64,000 nt of DNA from the NCBI GenBank assembly GCA_048013815.1, contig CM106586.1:11408001-11472000 (forward strand), read 5' to 3'. This stretch comes from Setoptus koraiensis. Its lineage: Eukaryota > Arthropoda. Positions 22,230 through 31,495 of the stretch are shown here, piece after piece (position 1 is the first letter of the stretch; each line of letters opens with the position of its first letter). The translations under genes and the position numbers were made by a program. The notes under the pieces are model-generated. The model made no database searches. It saw nothing but the letters and a program-made list of their open reading frames with translations, and had not been told where the DNA came from.

Positions 22230-23624
22230 ATGAGCTCGAACAAGAAATTCCCCAAGAAGAAAGTGGTCAAATTTCGATTGGTATCCAGAAGTCAAAAGGA
22301 TCCACTGGCGGCCGACGACGACGCACCACAAAATGTTCTAGTGCCGACAGAGGGAGACGAAGATGTCATACGAAGCCTCAATCTTGCTCCCGATGTTTTC
22401 CCCTCTGAACGAGAAGAAAAGATCGGTATGCTTGAACGAGCTCACAATGCCGACGGTCTAACGTTAGACGAGGATATTGTGGCCGCTATGGGGCCAGATT
22501 TCAAGTACGATCTGGAGGAGAATATAATAGATGATGATTTCTTTCAGCAAGCTGGAGGTTTAATTGAGGGAGAAGACGATGGAGAGTTAGTTGGTGATGA
22601 GCTCAGCGAACTGAGCAAACAACTCTTGGAAAGTGAAGCTGAGATTATACAGTTTGGCCCATCACGTGGCAAACACAGCAGCCGGCCCAACATAGATGAT
22701 GATGGCGAAGAGGATGATGATGACGACGATGAGGACGATTACGATTCTGATGACTATAATGTAGATGTTGATGACGGCAACTCCTCTCCAGATTGGATGG
22801 ATGATGCACCGGATAATTGTGATGATCTGGGTCGCAGACTGATTTCATTCAAGCAAGGCCAGCAAAATAATAAGAAGCGCAACTCAGATGATACAAAATC
22901 AGTATTTACTGAGTACTCGATGACATCATCTATCCTGCGAGTGAACAACGAGGGACTTCAAAAGGTTGATGATCATTTTGAGAAGTTATATGAGCGTGTC
23001 TATGCTAACGACTCGGAAATAGGCCCCGGCGAATCGGATGTGCAAGTTGGCTTTCGTTTAAAGGATCCAAAAGAGATCAAGAGCCTAATAAATGAAGTCA
23101 AAAGAGTTAGAAAGAAAAATCATGGCGATGATTATAAACCTGAAATCGTTTCTGATCATCACAAACTTGCAATCATTGGAGAGGACGTCGATGAAGAAGA
23201 GGATTTAGTGGAGACCGAGATACGTCAGAGAGAAAACAGAGTAGATTGTGAGTCTATTTTGTCTTATAATTCCACACTATTTAACCACCCTAGATTGATT
23301 GTTGAACCAAAAAGGAGAAAAAGGAAAGATTGTGCTTCCATCTCTAGCACAGATCAAGATATGAAATCGGTGGAGGACGACGATGACGTGCAATCCAAAA
23401 CTGATCGACAATCTGTTGCTTCATCCCGCTTATCAATATTATCAAAATTATCTGTTAGACCCACTAATGAGACCAACGAAGAGAAGAGGTCTCGTAAGAA
23501 GGCACTTAAACAATTTAGACACGAAAGAAGACAGGAAAGGAAGGCCAACCAGAAAATATTCAAATTAGAGGAGAAGAATGTTTTAAATCAGCAATTCAAA
23601 GTACCAGCAATGCGACTCGCATGA
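22230..23624 (+). CDS. LTV1: 40S ribosome assembly factor LTV1
   Basis: A single-exon frame of 464 residues. LTV1 binds pre-40S particles near uS3/uS10 and must be phosphorylated to leave before late maturation; it also links to nuclear export. Family anchors: KKKVVKFRLVSRSQKDPLAA near the start, DVFPSEREEKIGMLERA, LDEDIVAAMGPDFKYDLEENIIDDDFF, a long acidic run at about 150-190, TEYSMTSSILR, CESILSYNSTLFNHPRLI, and the basic C-terminus RSRKKALKQFRHERRQERKANQKIFK. The DDDYDYLQHLK-type segment found in other LTV1 proteins between the first two anchors is missing; the linker is only about 15 residues. Convergent with survivin, 63 bp apart. Confidence 0.93.
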   Translation: MSSNKKFPKKKVVKFRLVSRSQKDPLAADDDAPQNVLVPTEGDEDVIRSLNLAPDVFPSEREEKIGMLERAHNADGLTLDEDIVAAMGPDFKYDLEENIIDDDFFQQAGGLIEGEDDGELVGDELSELSKQLLESEAEIIQFGPSRGKHSSRPNIDDDGEEDDDDDDEDDYDSDDYNVDVDDGNSSPDWMDDAPDNCDDLGRRLISFKQGQQNNKKRNSDDTKSVFTEYSMTSSILRVNNEGLQKVDDHFEKLYERVYANDSEIGPGESDVQVGFRLKDPKEIKSLINEVKRVRKKNHGDDYKPEIVSDHHKLAIIGEDVDEEEDLVETEIRQRENRVDCESILSYNSTLFNHPRLIVEPKRRKRKDCASISSTDQDMKSVEDDDDVQSKTDRQSVASSRLSILSKLSVRPTNETNEEKRSRKKALKQFRHERRQERKANQKIFKLEEKNVLNQQFKVPAMRLA

Positions 23625-23686
23625 TGCAATGTAAGAATGACGGCAGCAGCTTATATTATCATTGGTTCGCATAAATAGTTATCTAA

Positions 23687-23692
23687 ATTAAA
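23687..23692 (+). terminator. Poly(A) signal variant of LTV1 overlapping the survivin stop
   Basis: ATTAAA, 63 bp past the LTV1 stop. Bases 23688-23690 are at the same time the TAA stop of survivin on the other strand. Confidence 0.4.
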
Positions 23693-24229
23693 CAATAGAT
23701 CTTGCATCCTGATTGTTGACTGATTCTCCGTTGGCAGTGGCGATGGCAGCAGTTTGTTGAGCTGTGATTCTCTCTTGACGTTTAGCCACAAGTTTGAACT
23801 TGTGATCGAGCAAGGCTATGCTCCTGGCGCACATTACATCACAGAATTGAGCAATTGTGAGATCACCCTCCTCTTTGGCCAGTTGGGCAAACAAGCAATT
23901 GGGCGACAACTCACGGTGGCGCGTCTTGGGGTCCTCGTCCTTTTCCCAACCTCCGATTTTGACAAAACAACAGAAGCAAGCGACGAAGTCTTCCTTCCTA
24001 AGATAATGAAAGCCCGCTCGAGCCATCTGTTGATGGATATGAGATTTCAAAGATGGCATCAGTATTAGGAAGGATATAGGAGGGCAAAGTTTGTTTAGTT
24101 GTTTATACTTACGCTTTCGGCGCTCAGGCTTCCATCTCTATGGGGCCAGTCGCCGTCAAACGAGCTGAGTCGCACATCCTCGAGACAGTGACCGTTAGTT
24201 TCTGTGATGTTCAGTATGGAAGAAGACAT
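23688..24229 (-). CDS. BIRC5: Survivin (baculoviral IAP repeat-containing 5), 2 exons
   Basis: Exons are 24229..24113 and 24026..23688, with an 86-bp GT-AG intron; 151 residues (human 142). Survivin is the chromosomal passenger complex subunit that reads phosphorylated histone H3 with borealin and INCENP and helps cytokinesis. A single BIR domain is joined across the splice site (SAES then MARAGFHYL, matching the family PERMAEAGF). Zinc ligands fit CxxC (CFCC), His (TRHREL) and Cys (SPNC) with GGWEKDEDP between them. The C-terminal part (LTIAQFCDVMCARSIALLDHKFKLVAKRQERI) fits the long survivin helix. No RING, as expected. Its start faces Dr1 across 644 bp. Confidence 0.95.
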
Positions 24230-24873
24230 GGCTGTTACGTGATCAAATAATATGAATAACAGTAAGTAATATGAATGAGTAGTGTAATATATAATTAAAA
24301 TAAAATTGCAAGACACAAATGGGCTTTGGCTGGTACGTGTGATTCTCCTTCTGAAAGAACGTGTTGATATCAACTGAACACGAGCGAATCATTTTCGCTC
24401 AGCGAGATTCGCTGCTCTGCTTCAAATACGGCGCCTGTACAGGCTGTATCTGTCGATAATTTTCACTGGTAGCAGCACTGTCAAGTTCACACTGTGAACT
24501 GTCACTGAATACAGCCATTTCTGTGCATTGTGCGGCTCACCAGCAAATTTTGCCGTTCAAAAGTAACGTAAACGTTGTGCTGCTATTGTCAAAGTGCACA
24601 GGCGCTTCACTGTACTATTCACAATTTATTCATCGACAGTATTATTCATGAATTTCTCAGCCATTGAGTTGTGTGTAAACTTGATGACATTGGTGCGGCA
24701 CAGTTCACGGCACAGTATTATAGACGTTTATAGGCAGTTTACTGTATGATTATTTTTGTTTTGTTGTTGCACTAATTTTAACCATTGGACTGTGTTGTTG
24801 CTTGTGTATATTTATACTATTATTATGATAGATGTAAGCAAATAATAATTATTATCATCATCATTAGATATTC
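24230..24873. promoter_or_regulatory. Shared intergenic region of survivin and Dr1
   Basis: 644 bp between divergent starts. It contains a perfect 17-bp palindrome (agttcaca, c, tgtgaact, near 24485-24501) and several related tgtgaac/ttcac half-words, and an AT-rich end near Dr1. The function of these words is not known to me. Confidence 0.4.
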
Positions 24874-25595
24874 ATGAATGATCTACAGGATACCGACTGG
24901 AAGGACAAAGAGTCCAACGAGGATCTTAATATACCTCGTGCAGCTATAAATAAATTCATGAAGGAGATCATACCAGATGTGAGAGTTTCAAATGAAACGC
25001 GTGAAATCATTTTACAATGTTGCAATGAATTTATTCACATAGTTACCAGTCAGGCTAACACCATTTGCGATGAGCAACAAAAGAAGACACTCTCTAGCGA
25101 ACACATCCTAGCCGTTTTCGACAAGCTCGGTTGGAGCGAATATAAGGAGGCCGCCGAAATAGTGGAGAGCGATTGCAAAGGTAGGTGCACTCGCAGTGTC
25201 ACACAGTTTTTATATTTGACAGGCTTCGATATTGCATCACTCGCTTATATCTACATCAATGTTGATAGTAATTAAATCATCGATCACTAATCGCAATGCA
25301 ATATTGTTCTTTATTTTCATTATGATTCAAACAAAACATCAACACAACTACAACAACAACAACAACAACAACAACAACAGAAAAAAGGCGGCGGCAGAGT
25401 ACCAAATTAGAGCACACTGGTATACCCGAAGAAGAGCTTCTTAAGCAACAGCAAGAACTCATTAATCAGGCTAAAATGGAACAAGCCAAGAGGGAACAAG
25501 AAGAATGGTCTCAGATGCAGATTGCTATCAACTTTCAATTTTATACTCCACAACAACAGCCACAACCACCGCCACCGCAGCAGCAACCGCAATAA
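24874..25595 (+). CDS. DR1: Negative cofactor 2 beta (Dr1), 2 exons
   Basis: Exons are 24874..25180 and 25381..25595; 173 residues (human 176). Dr1 pairs with DRAP1 through a histone fold and sits on TBP-DNA, blocking TFIIA/TFIIB at TATA promoters and helping DPE promoters; it is also part of the ATAC complex. Histone fold: DLNIPRAAINKFMKEIIPDVRV, ETREIILQCCNEFIHIVTSQAN, KKTLSSEHILAVFDKLGWSEY. The second exon gives RRRQSTKLEHTGIPEEELLKQQ and a Gln/Pro-rich tail, in line with the family. The intron's 3' end is a run of CAA triplets ending in CAG, so the acceptor lies in a simple repeat; slippage there could create alternative acceptors. Convergent with the mucin-like gene, 50 bp apart. Confidence 0.95.
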
Positions 25596-25645
25596 CACAC
25601 ACATACACATTTTAATTTCAAAAACAACAACATTAATTATTATTA

Positions 25646-28123
25646 TTACCTCATAAGGAAAAATATTATCGCAACTGCTATAGTAGTTGCAATAACACCC
25701 ATCAAAGAGACAATCAATATAAATTTCCTCAATGAATCCGCCTGAACTTTGACATTTTCCTCAATTTGCTCATGATCCTTATTGATCTGTGCCACTACGT
25801 CCCTGTATGAGGCTGCAATGTGTCTACCATCGTCTTCCTTTGGATCATGGATATGGTTTGGCGCTCTAATGCTGGCATCGCGACCAATATTGACCTTCGG
25901 ATTATTATTCGAAGTATTATTTCGTTGGTGTCCCAAAGCAGACCCGCCAAATTTAGAATGTATGGTATGATGATGCAAACTATCGTTGTTGTTTTGTGGT
26001 AACAACGCAGGCAAAACAGTCGGACTGATTTGTTTGGCTGAATGGGCCATCTTTGATTCGTCGTGGTCAGTATGATGATCATTCGCTGTTGTTGTTGTTG
26101 TTGTTGTTGTTGTCGGCCTGTTGGTTGTACTACTCGTGGCAGTGGTGGTAGTAGTTGTAGCGGGAGTTGTTGTATTGGCGTCTTGATTAGTTTTTATGGT
26201 TGTTGTTGTATGGTCATTGGCTTCCATAGTAACATTGGTTGTGTGTTGAGTTTCATTGGGGTGGGTGCCACTGGGGGGATGTTCTAGAGATGTTTTGTTG
26301 GTTGCTTCGGTGGTGTTTGTGTTATTATTAGAGACAATAACTGGCGACGTTGGACTAACTATGGGAGTTCTTATTATTTGACAACTTAGCCTGATTGTTT
26401 CACCTGGAAACGGCTGAAGTTTGTTCGTCAAACTCGTGGTGATATTTTGATCTTTACTTACATCGTCGGAAACCAGTGTGTCTATATTGCTGGTGGCTTT
26501 GATATTGGTGCCAACAGTGTTTGTGTCATTGGAGGTCGTCTGATTGACAGATTTGTGATCTGCGGTAGGGTTGACTGTGGTACTTGTTTGAATCGCAGCT
26601 AATTGTTTGCCACTTGAAAGAGCAGAAGCAGTAGGAGTAGCGGTTGTAGTTGTTGTAGTAGGGGCAGTGGTTGTTGTGGTTGTTGGTGGGGTAGCGGCGG
26701 TGCCAACTTTTGGATGACTAATTTCTGGACGTTTGCTTGTTGTTGTTGGCGCGGTGGTTGTGCTGTTGCGCCCTTTCTTGTGCCGAACCAAACCTAATGC
26801 CGATTTGGCCTCATGACCCAAATGGCTAGCAGCGGAATGTATAGTATCGATTACCTGGTGAGCTTTACCCAATATATTACCCAGATGATCTGGCGACGCT
26901 CTGGTGTGACTGCTAATCAGTGTTTTTGCTGGGGGCAAAGTCGTTGTTGGTGGTGGTGAGGTTGTTGTTGTTGTCGTTGGCGCTTCATCACCAGCAAGAT
27001 GATCATCTTGCTCCACATGTTCGTCATTCACATCTGAAGGCTGATGCCTAGCGCGATGAGCTTCACCTGATTTGATATTGCGTTTGACATCGGCACCGAT
27101 GGGTGCTTTAGTGGTCGTTGTTGTGGTTGTAGTAGTAGTTGTTGTTGTTGTTGCATGCACTTGTGAGGTCTTTTTATTTCTTGCTCTCTTTACTACTCCA
27201 ACGGGCTGCCCGGTTGTAGTAGTTGGTGTAGTGGTAGTAGTAGTGGTGGTTGTACTGCTAGTTGGTTGTGTGACATATGCGGATGGTTCCTCGATGATTT
27301 CTGTCTCTCTATCATGTGATTTGGCAGCCGATTGTGGCAAATTTGTTGTTATTTTTTCGTCATTGCTCAATATTTGCTGGTTGTCATCCTGCAACATGGT
27401 GATTGCTTCATCCGATTGTGTCAATGACGCAACTGTATTTGTCAATGGGGTTGTATCCATAAAATAATCACTGGACAATACTGACGATGACAGTATCTGC
27501 TTATCGTCAGCTACAGGTGACACAACAGCCCTTATAGTAGAGGTAGGATCTGAGTTGAGCAATGCTACTGGGGCCGGCGCCTCTTTGTTTTGCACAATAG
27601 TTTGTTGATGAGCAGCAGCACCACTATTTTGTGCTTTATCTCTATTTAGCGAAGAATTATTTGCAGCTATCGAGCCAGTAGAACGCGGCCTACTAATTAA
27701 GACACCTTGGTCAGTTTGAGGCCCTGCCAATGGCTGCTGTTGCACGGATTGGCGCGACAATTTTGTCGCTAATGAGTTGTTGGTGTGGACATAACCAGCA
27801 ACAGCGCCGCTGTGGTCGCCTGTTGGCATTAGTTTAGTGGATATGGTGGTGGTATTCTGCGTTGTTTGGCCCGCTTGTTGTTGTGGTTGTTGTTGTTGTT
27901 GTTGTACCTGTCCATTGGAGGAAATTGCCGCTGGTGATTTACGATCAATTGGCAGTTGCTCACTGGCAGTGGCTTGCTGACGTGCTTCGGCCTGTATGGG
28001 GCCCGTGTTTAGATTTGCATCAAAATTAAAGACTGACGTTAATAGAACTATCACAAGACAGCAGTGTGTGGACAGCCAAAAAGTGGCCATCTTATCGGCT
28101 GCACGTAATACTACTTTTGACAA
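25646..28123 (-). CDS. Mucin-like type I membrane protein (orphan)
   Basis: 825 residues, intronless, not recognised. The first ATG is at 28123; an ATG at 28090 puts the hydrophobic segment FWLSTHCCLVIVLLTSVF closer to the N-terminus. Either gives a signal peptide or signal anchor. The body is Thr/Ser/Pro/Asn/Gln-rich with many poly-Thr blocks (TTTTTTTT-type runs, PTTTT, TTTSPPP) and many N-x-S/T sites, typical of a heavily O-glycosylated mucin stalk. Only one cysteine is seen in the body (RLSCQII). A basic island (HRARHQ, VRHKKGRN) sits near the middle. It ends with a charged juxtamembrane stretch (DHEQIEENVKVQADSLRK), a membrane helix (FILIVSLMGVIATTIAVAII) and only FFLMR after it, so there is almost no cytoplasmic tail. 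Confidence 0.75.
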   Translation of the reverse strand: MSKVVLRAADKMATFWLSTHCCLVIVLLTSVFNFDANLNTGPIQAEARQQATASEQLPIDRKSPAAISSNGQVQQQQQQPQQQAGQTTQNTTTISTKLMPTGDHSGAVAGYVHTNNSLATKLSRQSVQQQPLAGPQTDQGVLISRPRSTGSIAANNSSLNRDKAQNSGAAAHQQTIVQNKEAPAPVALLNSDPTSTIRAVVSPVADDKQILSSSVLSSDYFMDTTPLTNTVASLTQSDEAITMLQDDNQQILSNDEKITTNLPQSAAKSHDRETEIIEEPSAYVTQPTSSTTTTTTTTTPTTTTGQPVGVVKRARNKKTSQVHATTTTTTTTTTTTTTKAPIGADVKRNIKSGEAHRARHQPSDVNDEHVEQDDHLAGDEAPTTTTTTSPPPTTTLPPAKTLISSHTRASPDHLGNILGKAHQVIDTIHSAASHLGHEAKSALGLVRHKKGRNSTTTAPTTTSKRPEISHPKVGTAATPPTTTTTTAPTTTTTTATPTASALSSGKQLAAIQTSTTVNPTADHKSVNQTTSNDTNTVGTNIKATSNIDTLVSDDVSKDQNITTSLTNKLQPFPGETIRLSCQIIRTPIVSPTSPVIVSNNNTNTTEATNKTSLEHPPSGTHPNETQHTTNVTMEANDHTTTTIKTNQDANTTTPATTTTTTATSSTTNRPTTTTTTTTTANDHHTDHDESKMAHSAKQISPTVLPALLPQNNNDSLHHHTIHSKFGGSALGHQRNNTSNNNPKVNIGRDASIRAPNHIHDPKEDDGRHIAASYRDVVAQINKDHEQIEENVKVQADSLRKFILIVSLMGVIATTIAVAIIFFLMR

Positions 28124-29521
28124 CTTAATTTCGCCACCAATATCGACGTATAAATTGATAATTAATGCAACAGAAAAAAAAAACAGTCACAACGAAGCAG
28201 TGTAAATGATTTAAATGATCTAGACGATCAGAGTGATCTTGCTGGTCGATCCACTCAACTGATTGGGCTACTACTAATGATACTGATAGATAACTGTAAT
28301 GAGTTTGTTTGAGCAAAAAACACCAGCCTCATCTCGATTGGTTGCGAGCAATTAGAATCGAGCGAAGCACAAAGGATTTCACAATAGAATCGAATAAAAC
28401 TAAAATTTCATTCGAAAGTGATGACGACTTTTCAGACAGTCTGTCATCAATTGACAGTACGTCATACAAATAGCGTTTTAAAATTTTATATCCGATCCAG
28501 CTAATCGTAATAGAGTAGTGAGCCACTATTATGTTATTTTGTTATGCTCCAAGTTAACTACACATCCATAGCCGGCGCCCATTGTTCTTAGTGATGAACA
28601 TTCTCGTTGCATCGGATGTTGCGCAAATCGGCTATATTAGAGCAACTCTCAATGTTTAATGTGATCAAATTAAATGGACCATGAAGATTGATGCAACAAA
28701 ACGGCAACAATATTATCATTATCACACAAAAAACCACAACTGCAACAACAGTTTGTTTCGACAATAATAACTGTCGGAAACTAATATAACTAATGGTAGA
28801 GTTTTTACCTATTTACCGGGTCTCATCCATTGCTTACACTTAGATGGACCCAGTAACTATACTAACGAGAGTTTTCTGACGGCAACTATTATTAGTTTTG
28901 CAATTAGCATTCATCTCATGCATCTGTTGGCTGCTCTAAATACTTTGAATGGCCGTCCCATCAGAAGTCATTGTTAAATCGGTGAAAAACAGTGGCTGCG
29001 AAATCAAAAATCTACCAGTTTGAATCATTCAGTGACTACTCTTTTTGCCTACCGTATGTACTTATATATGTATTCAAAATTGTTGCGATTGCCCCGCCAT
29101 TGGCTGACGATACTGTCCCGACTGATTAGTCCTCAAATTAGTCAGACGATTGTTCTACTATATTACTAGATTTTTTGTGGCCACTTGACAATGAATCTTT
29201 GTGCAGTTCCGTGTGTCGAACAAGCTAATGTGGAATTTTGGAGAAGAGACGGGGCAAAAAGACTTCAAAATAATCCAGACAATTCAAATGGGATAGAACG
29301 GATTGCAAAAATGAGTAACTGGGCAGGTAGGCAAGCTTGTTTGCAAGAGACGAACAGGAGGGCCCCATCTCCTGTCGGCCGGGCTTGTCGGATGTTGGCT
29401 GTAATTGGATCAGTGTTGGTGGACTTGGTGCGCCGGGGGGTCATAGTATTTGCGACATAATACTGGGTCAGTTTCGAATGAGCGACTACGCGTCAAGCTG
29501 GCCCACTTTTTCTTTGATAAA

Positions 29522-29572
29522 TGGGATATATGGGATGCATGGGATGCATGGGATGTATGGGATATATGAGAT
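29522..29572. repeat. 10-bp tandem repeat TGGGATGCAT
   Basis: Five copies with variation at two positions (gcat, gtat, atat). Confidence 0.85.
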
Positions 29573-29697
29573 AGCCCGAGTGTACAATATAGAGTGCATA
29601 GCAGCGCGAGACAACAGTTTGGCTGTGGCGATATATAGCTAAATGGTAAGATGTATTGTTTCTTTATAAACTCTATCTAATCATGAAAAGACTAAAA

Positions 29698-29721
29698 GCG
29701 AGCGAGCGAGCGAGCGAGCGA
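29698..29721. repeat. (GCGA)6 microsatellite
   Basis: Six perfect tetranucleotide units. Confidence 0.9.
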
Positions 29722-30790
29722 TAGAGGGAGAAAGAAATCTTATCTCATTGGATTGGCATGGAGACGGCGATGACGCTCAGCGTCTGGTCAAGTGAACACA
29801 ATAAGCTGGCCCCATGCACTAAAAATAGCGATGCCACTGGCTTAAACAAACACATACACTCAGATAATAGTAAATAATAATGGATCCGCTTCCTTTTGCA
29901 CTGAGCCTCAGACCAGTTACAGTTGAGAAGTGCATCATCTATCGATGAGATTGGAATATATGGAATATAATCGAAATTCGAATTGCATTTGCAATTGGAA
30001 TCGCATCGCATCGCATTGCATCGGATAAAGCATCTGTCTTTGTACGATTTGACTCTAACAGTTATAAACAACAACAATGATCTATTTGTGCGCACTTTTA
30101 GACAACATTTGTTCCGTCGGGTCCCCATTGGGCCCCCGTCGGATCAGTGCTGCTGGGGCTATCGGGCGAGCGTGTGTGCACAACAGCGCGCACACTCTAG
30201 TTGCTAGAGTCCAGTTGCCAGAGTCCAGTTGCTAGAGTCTAGTTACTGCAGTCCAGTGGACACCGGCACATTGAGGCCAAGATAAAGAAATTTCTTTGTA
30301 TAATATAACTTTGGTGGATATTGAGGGGGTAGAGAGAGAGAGAGAGAGAGCGAGGCTTCCTTTTGGCGTTGGCGTTCTTTGAAAGGGGACCCGATGATGA
30401 CTATAATGCCCATGATGGTGACATAAAACACACACTCACTCACATACAGACAGTGGTGTTTTGTGTTGGCGCGGACATTGAAGAATGGCCAAGAAACAAT
30501 AAAGGAAACTGAGTTATGGAGCTTGAATTAAATCAAATCTGGACCCCATCAGAGCCGATTCGTTACGACTCGTTCGACTCAATTCGATTCGATCCGATTC
30601 GATCCGATCCGTTTGCTTTGGTTTCGTTTCGTTCCGTCGTTTCGATCTGATCTGATTTGCCAACAACTATCGGCTTAATGGTTTATCATTGAATGGCCAT
30701 CAACTGACGGCGACTCTGATGAGCGGGCCCGAGCTCGTTGAGTCAGTGACACTGAGCGACTAAAAAGAGTCGACAATTGTTGAGTCGGCC

Positions 30791-30880
30791 CCAGCCGAGA
30801 GCAGCCAAAGGGACCGAAAAGGGGCCGAAAGGGGCCGATAGGAGCCGAGAGGGGCCGAAAGGGGCCGAAAGGGGCCGAAA
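30791..30880. repeat. 10-bp tandem repeat GGGGCCGAAA
   Basis: Nine in-phase units, the last three identical. The period is near one helical turn. Confidence 0.9.
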
Positions 30881-31137
30881 AGAGCAAAGGCAGCAATGCA
30901 AAGAGGTGCCCGCCGGCCAGATAATGTCCCATCGGACAGCCAAAGCAATGCGATGTCGGATTGGTGGCGTTTTAGACTGGCGGGCAGCGGGCGCCAGTTG
31001 GCAGCGCGTACGTATCGCAAAATAAAACGATAATCATTGAAAGAATGGCTCTCTCTTTATGATTTCTTTTCACTTGGGCCCCTTCGCGCTGTCTGGCCGG
31101 CCGGCTGGCGTGTTGTTTCTTTCGCGAGCTGTTAACT

Positions 31138-31223
31138 GGCAAGCCGGCCACCGAGAAGCTGGCAACCGAGAAGCTGGCAACCGAGAAGCTGGCAACCGAG
31201 AGGCGACTGAGAAGCTGGCGACT
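31138..31223. repeat. 15-bp tandem repeat GAGAAGCTGGCAACC
   Basis: Five to six units; three in the middle are perfect (31153-31197). Confidence 0.9.
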
Positions 31224-31463
31224 GCGAGAACAACAAGCCAGTGCAAACAATCGAAGCGTTAAAAGACAACAAATGAGTTTGCAGACAACTCGACGGTGTG
31301 TTTGTTTACAAAAGGGGGCCCCTCCATTGTTTTGTACACACGCACACATATCAATGGGTGTGCTCATACATGCAATATCGGCGCCGATCGGTCAGCGGCG
31401 ACCATCCAATTGAGAGCGGCCCAGTTTGAGCGCGCTTCGGGGGCCCCGTTCGGCGCGCGCCGA

Positions 31464-31495
31464 TCCAATCGAATTCGAGTTCGAATTCGATTGGA
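31464..31495. repeat. 32-bp palindrome with 15-bp arms
   Basis: Perfect 15-bp arms around a 2-bp centre; the core is built of TTCGAA/GAATTC words. Confidence 0.85.

Larger units (their letters stand above)
28124..30500. other. AT-rich upstream region of the mucin-like gene
   Basis: No recognised gene. It contains a 10-bp repeat at 29522-29572, a (GCGA)6 tract at 29698-29721 and a GA-rich run near 30332-30350. Frames seen here (for example 29185..29642) overlap and lack family features. Confidence 0.5.
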
